Source: Urechis unicinctus
Taxonomy: Eukaryota; Annelida; Polychaeta; Xenopneusta; Urechidae
Length of the DNA stretch: 64,000 bases
Direction of reading: 5' to 3'
Assembly (NCBI GenBank): GCA_034190875.2
Contig: CM067354.1
Coordinates: 67,867,672-67,931,671, forward strand
Shown: positions 16,130 to 26,204 of the stretch, one piece after another
Layout: each line of letters starts with the position of its first letter
Position numbering within the stretch: position 1 is the first letter of the stretch
The notes under the pieces: generated by a model
Database searches by the model: none
What the model saw: the letters and a program-made list of their open reading frames with translations, nothing else
Told to the model about the DNA's origin: nothing
Position numbers and translations under genes: made by a program

Positions 16130-17545
16130 AATTTTTCAATGATCAGACAGCCATCTACAATACTACTGCAGCTCGTGCAACCTGTCAAATGATTCCCCAT
16201 TCCCTATTTTACCACAAGAAGCACGTCCGAATCTATTCAAGCTTGAGCAAAGTCACGAATGCCGAACAATAGGAAAGATATTATTAGGTTGTACATCTGT
16301 TATTTTTCTCAACAAGTTTAATTTGAAAGTCATTATACTTATAATATATTATCGTAAAGTTAGTATTACTTCTCAGCTGAGCTTACAATAAGTAGGTAGT
16401 TAATAACAACTACCTACCGAGGAACCTTGCAGCAAACAATGATTCGCAGTGAAGGACGTATAACTTGCGAAAATGCGACCAACCTGCCAGCCTTTATGAT
16501 CGTTTATATTAACAGCGATAAGTTTATATTGCAAATTACCGCAAGTTAATGGTTTTACACGAATCTATAATGTGTCAAGATGCAGATTAAATTGTACTGA
16601 AATATTTAACCTGCAAAAGGCATTAGCTGAATATAAATTTGTTGCGGTTTATTTAACCGTGGTTGAAATCCTCTACCGTAAGGCGATTTGGATTGCCCAT
16701 GTTATTTTATGATCATCTGTCATTTCCATCTGTATGAAATACAAGACTGTCAATTGGTATGACTGGTCTTAATGATCCATATTCGCGTCTTAATTAACGT
16801 GGATAATCGCAATTGCTTTTAAATCTCTGCAGACTTATTTGATCGCGAGGCTTATTTTCCGCCTTCTGCCGCGAATGGTAACAAATTGTAAATATGCTTA
16901 GTGAAACTTTATGGCAATTAATAGGCTAGCATATTTAATATTATGACATTTTGGTCATACTGCAGGAGTATAAATCTGAAGTTTGTTGCTGGTGGCTGGT
17001 TGTATCCAGTTTCCCATTGTTTGCTATTGTTATTGTTTGTATGATCAAGATAATGCATGTTACTGACTTATGCAAATCATTTACAAAAAGCTCTGAAAAT
17101 GACGGATAGAGTCAACTGATATGAAAGCGGCAACATGAGGTAAAAACAAACAACAAGAGCAAAATTGCATCTCACTGATCAAAACGAATGTGTGTTTGAT
17201 TGAAATGTGATTCGGTTTTCCGGATTGTTGTAAAAGATAGACAGTTTTACCATTCCACTGAGTCGCTAGTTGTGGTTAAATTGGCTAAATAAGCTGCAAT
17301 TGCATTTGGCAAGTATATATGGATTATATAGGTGAGTTGGGATTTTGAAAAAAAACTTATCGGCTTGTAACCGAAATAGATTTGATTCTAACACCATGGA
17401 CAACCAAGTGCTAGCGTACGTCAGGTGCGATAAATGCGCTTGGAAGATGAACAAATTAAATAATCAGAGTCACTCAGTGGAAATGCAATAAACTATACGA
17501 CGACAAGCAATTTACACACCTGTGTTGTTACTTAGTACATCCTAC
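16130..17545. repeat. Old duplicated block R4, copy 2
   Basis: Partner of 9810-11290, same orientation, about 4.8 kb downstream of it. The conserved word order is given under copy 1. Both copies end within about 250-600 bases of a long AT microsatellite (11518 and 18103), suggesting the microsatellite belongs to the duplicated unit. Confidence 0.7.
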
Positions 17546-18102
17546 GTATGGCGGGTAATCAATACGAAATTGTGAGTAGTAGAATCATTATGTATTTATG
17601 TTATGAGCTGGACCACACTTAGGACACATATCCTCTAATAACAACCGTGGACAACCAATGGCATACTCATGTGGAATTAAAATGTTGAAGAATGCATTTG
17701 CGTAATAAATTTGTGACGCCACGACAGAAAAGAACAGATCGGCAATCCTACTCTTGAATGGTTGGTGCAAATGCCAATTTTGTGTAGCCATCATAAACAC
17801 AGAGCAGCCTCAAGGTTAAATTGCAATTATATTGTCGGTCTTTTGATCGTTATGTCTGCTTTTCGCAGTTAACTGTACACTTGTTTTGCTTAAAAGATCT
17901 GTGTGTCTGTGTCGGCAATTATGTGGCAGCGCAAGCATGCATTAGCTAATTAATTGTAGGCGAAATGAGCACAAGCAAGCAAAGTGTGTAATGTTCACTT
18001 TATGTTTTGAATGAGACCCAAATTCACTTCAAAGCATTTACATTCATCACATATAATGCAAAATTAACACATACCCATTAAGTCGTAAGGCAGATTATAT
18101 CC
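17546..18102. other. No recognisable feature
   Basis: Non-coding by inspection. Confidence 0.45.
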
Positions 18103-18103
18103 A

Positions 18104-18175
<72 letters not shown>

Positions 18176-18575
18176 TATATATATATATACTACATATAGA
18201 GATCTCTAGAGGGTCTCTGTATATATATATATATATATATCTATCTCTTTCTCTATCTCTATCCCCTCTATATCTCTAGCCCTCTCTCTATTTATATGTC
18301 TCTCTCTCTTTTCTCTGTCTCTCCTTCTCTCTATCTCTCTCTCTCTCTCTTTCTCTAGATCTCCCCTCTCTCTCTCTCTCCCTCTCCCTCTCTCTATTTC
18401 CTCTCTGTCTCTCTATCTCTGTATCTCTTCCATATCTCTCTATATTTCTCTCTCTCTCTCTCTCATCTCTATATCTCTCTCTCTCTCTCTCTATATAGAT
18501 ATCTCTCTCTCTCTCTCTATCTCTATCTCTCTCTCTCTCTATCTCTATATATATATATCTCTATCTATCTATAGT
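18103..18575. repeat. (AT)n followed by long CT-rich tract
   Basis: About 75 bases of AT repeat are followed, from about 18241, by a pyrimidine-rich tract of imperfect CTCT/TCTA repeats of more than 300 bases. This gives a strongly strand-asymmetric polypurine/polypyrimidine region. Confidence 0.95.
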
Positions 18576-19294
18576 GACGATTACAACACTTCGTTGGCTC
18601 CAACCATTCGTGGCCAAAAGTATTTTTTTGCTCTCATTAATTATTAATGCAGCATATATTAATTGATGTAATGAGAATGTTTAATGAAAATAGAAGTATT
18701 TTTTTCTCATTTTTTTTCTAATATATACTTTTGGTCCTCTGAAGGTCGTCCACGAATGGTCATGTTACCTATTTATGCGCAAAAATCCAACCTTTCTTGA
18801 CCATATATATTTGCGTGTATTTGCGAAATACCGATAATTTGTAATCATTTTCATCCACCATGGATAAGATAAATAATAGTTATTATAGATGTGATCATGA
18901 TTAACGATAAGCATTGTTTTGCAATATGAATAATAAGAGGGGAAACAATTTCGTTAATAAAATCAATCAAATATCTTATTACTTCGAATATACATATTCA
19001 AAAGCACATGTTCAAACATTATTTCAACCATTTGGGTCAAAGTATTTATGGTTAGAGGCAAGATATTAACGTTTTCAAAATTTGATATTGCTATAATATT
19101 CAACATTCAGTAAATTCATTCGTGAAAGGTTATCTACATACGTAACTAAGATTAGACAATCATATTAAATTGGTTAAACCAAACTATTTTCAAACATTTT
19201 GAACGAAAATGTGCATTGACATAGCGGTATATCCTTTAGTGGACCCACGTCTATGAAAGGTTGGCGGTTTGTCTACCAAAGGTCTCGTTCGTGC
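18576..19294. other. No recognisable feature
   Basis: AT-rich, no coding signal. Confidence 0.45.
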
Positions 19295-19296
19295 TA

Positions 19297-19329
<33 letters not shown>

Positions 19330-19454
19330 TCATATATATATAGATAATATATATATATATACATAATTTAATATTTATATATATAGATATATATATATAT
19401 GTGCATAGATATATATATTTATATATACATATATATATACATTTATATATATAT

Positions 19455-19515
<61 letters not shown>
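19295..19515. repeat. AT-rich microsatellite, interrupted
   Basis: TA repeats with scattered C and G. The open frame across it on the minus strand is low complexity. Confidence 0.93.
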
Positions 19516-20199
19516 TTATATTCGAATAAAATTGCATAAACTTGAATAACGCGAAATGAAGAGATAAAGGTAGTGATACGGAGCTCTAAAGAAGAAGATG
19601 GGTTTTCCGCGACTGTCTGCATACGGACAATACATAGTACGGTTGCATATACTAATCAATGCAGTGGTTAGTTGATTTTGTATACTAACCTTAACAATCT
19701 ACAAATGTCACCACTAAAAAGGAGACCTGCTGATTCGTGAAGTAGTTTGGTTTCTGCTCATGACGTTGTACATTGTTTCAGTGGAAAGCAATTGAACATA
19801 CGGTAGAGACAGATTGTGTTTTTATATAAATATTACTTATTGTCAGCAGCTATTCTGCCGAATCATATAGCAGCAAGCATCGGTGACGAGATGGATTGCC
19901 AAGTCTTTTGGTCTCGGGTTCAGTTGTACTTTTTTAATGGGTGGCATCCTTCTTGCTTTTGAAATTCAACAGTAAAACATGTGGATATTTAGGCTGCATA
20001 ATATAACGCAAATACTGTCCATACATCGTGCTGAAGCATCACTTCATAGTAATATAGCGGTGACATAAATTCTGTTATACATAGATAGTGTGAGCCCAGA
20101 TTTCTTAGCTAGCAATTATTCATATTCGCGATTGTAAACTATCTACTGAACATGAGGGCTGGCTCTCGACATCAAATATTCGACCACATCTGCTAATCA
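19516..20199. other. No recognisable feature
   Basis: Non-coding by inspection. Confidence 0.45.
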
Positions 20200-20695
20200 T
20201 ATGTAAGTATCACTTCCTTTGTGATAAATATCATTGATTCTGTAAAAAAACCGAAATGTAAATTAATCGCCTACGGTCATATTACAGCAATCAACATAAG
20301 CTGACAGATTTAATTATGTTGCATGAAATTAAATATAAACATTTATGTGATCCTTGATATTTGGTCAGTACGTTTCGATCGTAAGTTAAATTTTTAATTT
20401 TTGGTGTGCAATACACGCGAGGGTGTTACTGTAAAATACTTTTGTTTAGTGCATAAATACTCGGTGAAATCGCATTTATTAACATTGGCTCCTCTTAGAT
20501 CTAACATCCGCTGCTTGTTTCATACGAAATGATATTAAAGCCCGTATTTGGGAACCTCATTTGTTTTCCACATACAGTAAATAAGCACCCAATATTATAA
20601 CAATATTGCCTAGCAATCTGTATGATTTCTATAGATGTATATAAAATTGAATATGCCCGTAGGCGATTCCTAGTTCAAAAGGCAATGATATGCAT
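20200..20695. repeat. Old dispersed repeat block R1, copy 2
   Basis: Partner of 3350-3765, same orientation and word order. It ends where the CR1/L2-like endonuclease reading begins, so that retrotransposon may have inserted at or near its edge. Confidence 0.6.
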
Positions 20696-20803
20696 TGGTT
20701 TAATACTCTGTATGAAGAGATTCAAATCACTAATGGTGACAATATGTCGGACCATAGTCCGGTTATCTTATTGTACTTTATAATGTTACATGTAGATATC
20801 GCC
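20696..20803 (+). pseudogene. CR1/L2-like retrotransposon: endonuclease C-terminal remnant
   Basis: The plus-strand frame here reads a short peptide ending in NMSDHSPVILL. S-D-H-x-P-V is the C-terminal catalytic motif of APE-type endonucleases in non-LTR retrotransposons. The frame is closed upstream by a stop in the preceding repeat, so the element is 5'-truncated inside its endonuclease. Its continuation, the inter-domain linker and RT, resumes at 26205-28331 beyond the oppositely oriented copy A, which therefore inserted into it. The reconnection is inferred from order, strand and domain logic. Confidence 0.65.
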
Positions 20804-20824
20804 AAGGTAAGTATAAGGTTTAAC

Positions 20825-20856
20825 GGCACACCAACACTAGTGTGTTATATGGTGCC
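20825..20856 (-). other. 3'-terminal hairpin of the Nimb-like family (copy A)
   Basis: GGCACACC and GGTGCC can pair around the perfect palindrome ACACTAGTGT. The same structure is present at the 3' ends of copies B (from 36451), C (from 43980) and D (from 59624). In the 58-bp insertion at 33552-33609 the central palindrome is partly lost. Its conservation at the very 3' end, next to the GGTAA-type tail, suggests a structure recognised by the element's own RT; that role is inferred. Confidence 0.7.
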
Positions 20857-20992
20857 TACTTAAGGAGGGGTAAATACGAGTACGAAAGGATAAGAAAGAG
20901 TCAAGGGTTAAAACTAACTAAAAATTAAACCCATTAGTATTAATTGAATTATATGAATTGAATTATATATAATAATTTGAGAATTGTATGGA

Positions 20993-23900
20993 CTAAAATC
21001 TATAGAAAAGTCCAATTTCTCTTATGAATCCAAGTATCTTGGATGGATTCACCCTTTCAAACAATTCTGAAAGGGTTTGAACCCGGAAGAAGCGATTTCG
21101 GATCAAAATCAAATCAGCACATTCGATGAGAATGTGCTTGACAGTATAGGCACATTGACAAGGAATACATTCAGGGATGGGCTCATCCCTTAGTAGAAAG
21201 GCATGAGTTGTATAGGTGTGTCCTATACGAGCGCGAGCAAGAACGACCTCTTCTCTTCGGCTCTCTCTGCAGCTGTGTGGCCACTCCCCAAGTTGAGGCT
21301 GGATTTCGTAAAGTTTGTTTGGAATGGATTCATCCCACTGGTCCTGCCATTTTTGTTTAAAAAGTTTAACGACCTGCGGTTTTAAGTCTGTAAAGGGAAT
21401 CTTGGTTTCAGACACTGGCTCATGTAGGGCTTCCTTTGCAGTCCTATCGGCTCTTTCGTTGCCTGGGATACCTATGTGACTGGGTACCCAGACAAACTCA
21501 ACATTTTTTCCCAGCATGGATAAACGAGTAAGATTTTCTAAAATATCTACAACAATATGGCACGATAACAACTTATTCCCAATTGCCTCTAGGGCAGATA
21601 AAGAATCACTAAAAATTGTAAAATCCGCATTGGGATGGTGAGCAATAAGGCCCAATGCCATCCTTATTGCGGTAACTTCAGCTGTAAAAACAGATGCTGC
21701 ACCAGGCAGTCTTTCCTTGTGGGTCTGAGGTCCGAACACGACTCCAGCACCCACACGGTTTGCATCTTTGGATCCATCAGTATAAATAAGTATCTTGTCT
21801 TTGTGATGTTCTTTTATTTCATGAAATTTCATCAAGAGGTCATTTGCATTTAATTTATCATATTTGGTAAGGGATGTGTCTATTGTTGGTGCGTTCAATT
21901 GCCAGGGTGGTGTTTCAGGAATTTTGTTTGGAGCAATAATGTCTAAATTATTGGATATGTTGTTTAGCGATTCTTGAATACGGATGCCAAGAGGTGGTAT
22001 GGCATTAGGTTTAGTTTCATATATTACTTGGTATTTGGGATGGAAGATAATGTCATAGGCAGGGTGATCTGGATTGCTTTTTATTTTAATTGCATATTGA
22101 AGGGCCAGTTTGTTTCTTCTTAGATGGATAGGCATTTCATTGGCTTCAGTGTGGAGGCTTTCAATGGGTGATGTTCGAAATGCCCCAAGGCAAATCCTCA
22201 GAGCCTGATTCTGGACTATGTCCAGTCGTTTTAGATAAGATTTTCGAGCTGCACCGTAAACGATGCAGCCATAGTCAAGCTTTGATCTTATCAAGGACCG
22301 GTAGAGTCTGAGCAGGACCTGCCTGTCAGCTCCCCAGTCCAGCTTGGACACTACTTTAAGAAGATTCATTGCCTTGAGACATTTATTCCTGATGTAATTA
22401 ATATGGGATTTAAAATTAAGTTTTGAATCAAATATGATACCTAAGAATTTGGTTTCTTCCACAACAGGGACGGGATTTTCATTGATGGTTAATTCTGGGT
22501 CAGGGTGAAGGCCCCTTCTTTGACAAAAATGTACACAAACTGTTTTTGTAGTGGAAAATTTGAAACCATTTTCATCTGCCCATTTCTGAATTTTGTTAAG
22601 GTTGATTTGTAGCTGGCGTTCTATGGTGGTCATACTGCTGGATCGGTAAGATATAAGGAAATCGTCTACATAAAGTGATTTTTCTATTTCAGGTTTAAGA
22701 ACTTTTGTGATGCTATTGATCTTTAGATTGAAAAGTGTGACAGAAAGAATGCTGCCCTGTGGGACCCCCATTTCCTGACCATGTTGGTCCGAAAGTGATG
22801 TCCCAATTCTTACCTTAAAAAATCTATCATTTAAAAAATTTTGTATGAATAGTGGCATATTACCTCGAAGACCAGCTTCTTGTAGATCTTTTAAAATCCC
22901 ATATTTCCATGTCGTGTCATATGCTTTCTCAAGATCGAAAAACACAGACACGACATGGTCCCCCTTTAAAAATGCATCCCTAATATAAGACTCTAACTTA
23001 ACAAGGTTGTCTGTGGTACATCGGCCTTTTCTAAAGCCAGATTGATGTTCATTTATTATATTATTAGTTTCCAAGTACCACATAAGACGCTTGTTAACGA
23101 TTCGCTCCATGGTTTTACAGAGACAGCTCGTGAGAGCGATGGGCCTGTAGCTCGACGGGTTGGTTGGGTCTTTTCCGGACTTTGGGAGAGGGATGATGGT
23201 AGCCTCTCTCCATGAGTCCGGATATTCTCCACTGCTCCATATGTGATTGTATATGTCTAATAAGACATACAAGGACTCTTCTGGAAGATGTTTAAGAAGT
23301 TGGTAATGAACATCGTCTGGTCCTACTGCAGTGTCCTTGCAGAGTTTCAAAGATTCTTTCAATTCTTCTAAAGTAAAAGGAACATTATAATTTTCGTCGT
23401 TGTTTGACCTAAAATTAATTTTTGTTCTTTCAGTTATCTGTTTATGTCTTTGAAACTTTTCAGTATAATTAGCAGTGGAAGAATTCATGGTTATTGTGTC
23501 CGCTATGATGTTAGATATTTCCTGTTTGTTTTTTACTTCATTACCATCTGGTGTTAGAAGGTAAGAAGAAGTGGAAGAGGTGTTTTTTCCACTTATTTTG
23601 CGGACCATTTCCCATGTCTTTTTGATTGATGTTTTCGAGTTTAATTTTGATATATAAGTTTTCCATGAATTCTTTTTACTTTCTTTAACGACCCGCCGAG
23701 CTCTCGCTCTCGCTGCCCTGAATGATGCCAGGTTTGCATGGGTTGGGTGAGTTTGAAAAAACTTAAGGGCCCTTTTTCTATGGTTGATGGCGTCCTGGCA
23801 GTCTTGGTTAAACCATGGTTTTGGGATGCGCCTGGGCTTTGCCGAGGACTTCGGAATAGTTTTGGAGGCAATTTCAAGCAGTTTAGCACAAAATGTATCG

Positions 23901-24673
23901 ATGTGTGTATCTCGCCCTTGCATCTTATCCCTGTGGATAGCCTCCCCACACAGAGATCCAAAGGAGGGCCAGTCTGCTTTATGCAGCTGCCACTTTGGAG
24001 GTGACTCTGGTGGTAACGGAGGGTTTAGGTGGATAAGAATGGGGAAGTGGTCACTTCCACAGGTATCATCGACACCAACTTCCCATGCAAGGTCGAGAAA
24101 CAAAGAAGGAGAAGAGAAAGAAAGATCTATTGCGGTGGGTGTGCCATAGCCTGGATGGATGTATGTATTTGAGCCGTCATTTAAAAGGCAGAGATTGTGA
24201 GAAATGAAGAAATCTTCTACAATTTGACCTTTTCCATCATCATGTGTATTGCCCCATAAAGAGTTGTGGGCATTAAAATCACCCATGAGGAGAACTGGCT
24301 CTGGCAACTGGGCCACGATGTTGTCCAGTTCTCCCCGTGTAAAATTTCGGCTTGGCGGTAAGTAAAGGGAGCAAAGTGTGATGGACTTATTTAAGGTAAT
24401 ATTTACTGCTACTGCTTGAAGGTTTGTATTGAGTTCTATTTCCTTCTGGGGAATACAATCCTTGATTAAAATGGACGAGCCGCCAGAAGCTCGTTCCCCA
24501 GTGCCTCCAAATTTATGGTAAGATTTATAGCCTTTCAAGCTATATTTATTTTCTGCCTTCAGAAATGTTTCCTGAAGGCAGGCTGCAATACCATTATTTT
24601 TGTTGAGTAAAGTAAGAAGTTCTTCATGATTATTCCGAAGTCCTCGGCAATTCCATTGTATAATGCCCGCCAT
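20993..24673 (-). CDS. Retrotransposon ORF2: endonuclease, reverse transcriptase, RNase H (copy A, intact)
   Basis: 1226 residues, uninterrupted. Residues 1-220 are an APE-type endonuclease: QWNCRG at 6-11, E35 in LQETF, GDFNAH at 131-136, D183 and the closing SDH at 207-209. The reverse transcriptase spans about 490-760: FFDLEKAYD from 578, GVPQGSILS from 636 and the catalytic YVDD at 668-671. RNase H follows with D966 (TDGSK), E999, D1023 (SDSL) and D1076 near VWVPSHIGIPGN. A Cys/His cluster (C-x2-C-x-C, then H and C) sits near the C-terminus, as in I-group elements. The product would nick target DNA and copy the element RNA by target-primed reverse transcription in the nucleus. The start ATG overlaps the ORF1 stop by one base (TAATG). 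This is the only full-length open ORF2 in the window. Confidence 0.95.
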   Translation of the reverse strand: MAGIIQWNCRGLRNNHEELLTLLNKNNGIAACLQETFLKAENKYSLKGYKSYHKFGGTGERASGGSSILIKDCIPQKEIELNTNLQAVAVNITLNKSITLCSLYLPPSRNFTRGELDNIVAQLPEPVLLMGDFNAHNSLWGNTHDDGKGQIVEDFFISHNLCLLNDGSNTYIHPGYGTPTAIDLSFSSPSLFLDLAWEVGVDDTCGSDHFPILIHLNPPLPPESPPKWQLHKADWPSFGSLCGEAIHRDKMQGRDTHIDTFCAKLLEIASKTIPKSSAKPRRIPKPWFNQDCQDAINHRKRALKFFQTHPTHANLASFRAARARARRVVKESKKNSWKTYISKLNSKTSIKKTWEMVRKISGKNTSSTSSYLLTPDGNEVKNKQEISNIIADTITMNSSTANYTEKFQRHKQITERTKINFRSNNDENYNVPFTLEELKESLKLCKDTAVGPDDVHYQLLKHLPEESLYVLLDIYNHIWSSGEYPDSWREATIIPLPKSGKDPTNPSSYRPIALTSCLCKTMERIVNKRLMWYLETNNIINEHQSGFRKGRCTTDNLVKLESYIRDAFLKGDHVVSVFFDLEKAYDTTWKYGILKDLQEAGLRGNMPLFIQNFLNDRFFKVRIGTSLSDQHGQEMGVPQGSILSVTLFNLKINSITKVLKPEIEKSLYVDDFLISYRSSSMTTIERQLQINLNKIQKWADENGFKFSTTKTVCVHFCQRRGLHPDPELTINENPVPVVEETKFLGIIFDSKLNFKSHINYIRNKCLKAMNLLKVVSKLDWGADRQVLLRLYRSLIRSKLDYGCIVYGAARKSYLKRLDIVQNQALRICLGAFRTSPIESLHTEANEMPIHLRRNKLALQYAIKIKSNPDHPAYDIIFHPKYQVIYETKPNAIPPLGIRIQESLNNISNNLDIIAPNKIPETPPWQLNAPTIDTSLTKYDKLNANDLLMKFHEIKEHHKDKILIYTDGSKDANRVGAGVVFGPQTHKERLPGAASVFTAEVTAIRMALGLIAHHPNADFTIFSDSLSALEAIGNKLLSCHIVVDILENLTRLSMLGKNVEFVWVPSHIGIPGNERADRTAKEALHEPVSETKIPFTDLKPQVVKLFKQKWQDQWDESIPNKLYEIQPQLGEWPHSCRESRREEVVLARARIGHTYTTHAFLLRDEPIPECIPCQCAYTVKHILIECADLILIRNRFFRVQTLSELFERVNPSKILGFIREIGLFYRF

Positions 24674-24675
24674 TA
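24671..24675 (-). promoter_or_regulatory. TAATG stop/start overlap between ORF1 and ORF2
   Basis: On the minus strand ORF1's TAA and ORF2's ATG share one base. The same five bases occur in copies B (40284-40288) and C (47835-47839). Copy D has TGATG at its ORF2 start instead. A UAAUG junction is the known termination-reinitiation signal of the SART1 retrotransposon, so coupled translation of ORF2 is likely here too. Confidence 0.75.
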
Positions 24676-25913
24676 CCTATCAGGGGGTTTGGCGGGACGT
24701 TTGCTGCCATGGTGGACCTCAGTCCCCATGGCATTCCTGGGGCCGCAGGTTCCCTGGGCCACTACAGACCCAGGGTCCCGATTGGCCCCTGATGATGTGT
24801 GTCTGCCATGGGGGACCTCATCAGTCTCCATGGTAGACAATGGGCCATAGATGTTGGGCCCAACAAAAGAATCTGGGTTCTGAACCCTGGTGAGTTTTGA
24901 TTTTACAGACCGTGGGAGTTTAGATTTTTCATTGTATTTGTTTGCTGTTATGTGTTCATTGACTTTTGGGGTAGTGGGGGTGTTTGGTTTTGTTTGTTCC
25001 GTTGGGGGATTGCTGGCTTTGAAAGGGGGTTGTTTTCGGAGGGTGGTTTTCTGTTTGTGTACTAATAGATTTGGTTATTTTAGTAGGTGCTGCTGCAGTA
25101 CTAGCATATGAAGGTCTGGAAGAAGTTGAATTTTGGCACTCTACTATTTTTCTCGCTTCAGGGAAAGAAAGTTTTTGGGTGATATGTAGTGTTTGAATTT
25201 GTTTTTCGATTTGCCAAATGGAACAGCGTTTAGAGTATGCGGGATGAGCACCGGAGCAGTTTGCGCACTTGAATGGTGCTTTGCAATCCTGCTCCCCGTG
25301 CTCATCACCGCATTTGGGGCATATTGGTGTTCTATTACATTTGGTTTTAAAATGGCCATATCTTTGACAGTTGTGGCATCTTAAAGGATTTGGAATGAAT
25401 GGTTCAGTTTTGATGTTCAGGCCAGCTATTTTAATGTTGTTTGGAAGGTAAGGGGTGTTGAAAGTAAGGATGTGGGTGCCTGTGGGAACCCTTTCTCCAT
25501 TTTTATTAATGAGCACTTTGGCTACTTCACTGACATTTTGATTTTTCAATTCCTCCAAAATCTCTTCTTCGCTGCAGTATTTGAGTTCGAAAGATTTTAT
25601 AACACCCTTGATGGTATTAAGGGTTCGATGAGGGCTGAATTTTACATTGATATTCGCTAATTTGGTGGTCTGAAGAAGAAGTTTGGAATGAATTGGTTTT
25701 GAAGTTTCGACAAGATAAAGCCCAGATCGCAAAGTTTTAGGGTTTTGGGAGTGCCGGCAACACCACAAATTCCTTTAAATAGAACAATGAATGAAACTTT
25801 CTCTAAACTCCCGTCGGTTCTTTCAAGCACAAGAAATCTTGGCAGTTTTTTTCAGTTTCAGTTTCATTTTCATCTAAATGCCTTCGTTTTTGGCCAGTAT
25901 GAGAGGAAGACAT
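24673..25913 (-). pseudogene. Retrotransposon ORF1, copy A, frame-broken
   Basis: Homologous throughout to the open ORF1 of copy B, including three zinc knuckles (CHNCQRYGHFKTKC, CPKCGDEHGEQDC and CANC with a following H and C). Compared with copy B the frame is broken by small length changes: near 25845 (T-run next to 'cttggcagt'), near 25733 (one A fewer) and near 25036 (one T more in 'gttttcgg'). The last separates the zinc knuckles from the normal C-terminus. At least two of the three are homopolymer length differences, so sequencing or assembly error is a real alternative to genuine decay. Confidence 0.85.
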
Positions 25914-26204
25914 AGTAATACAACAATTCATCACCTGTGCTCCCCACCCGCCCCGGAGCCCAATAAAGGGACATCTTAAAGATGCCAGGGCTACACAGGT
26001 GATATACTCGTCCCCCATAAAAAGTGATACAATACGTAACCCATAGAGCCCAGACACTGGCAAGGTGCTGAGCTCGTAGAGGCGCACCATAACACCCCTA
26101 ATGGAATCCGATTGACCTGATTAAGCAGCCGCCTTCTGGGACTAGTGAAGCCAATGAAATGAGAAATGGTCCATGAAGTAAATGAATGTCATGAAGGAAG
26201 ATGC

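Noticed and set aside
21203..24149. Plus-strand open frames of 60-121 codons opposite ORF2 of copy A, repeated opposite copies B and C
   Set aside because: Antisense shadows of a conserved coding region; their repetition reflects the repeated element, not independent genes.
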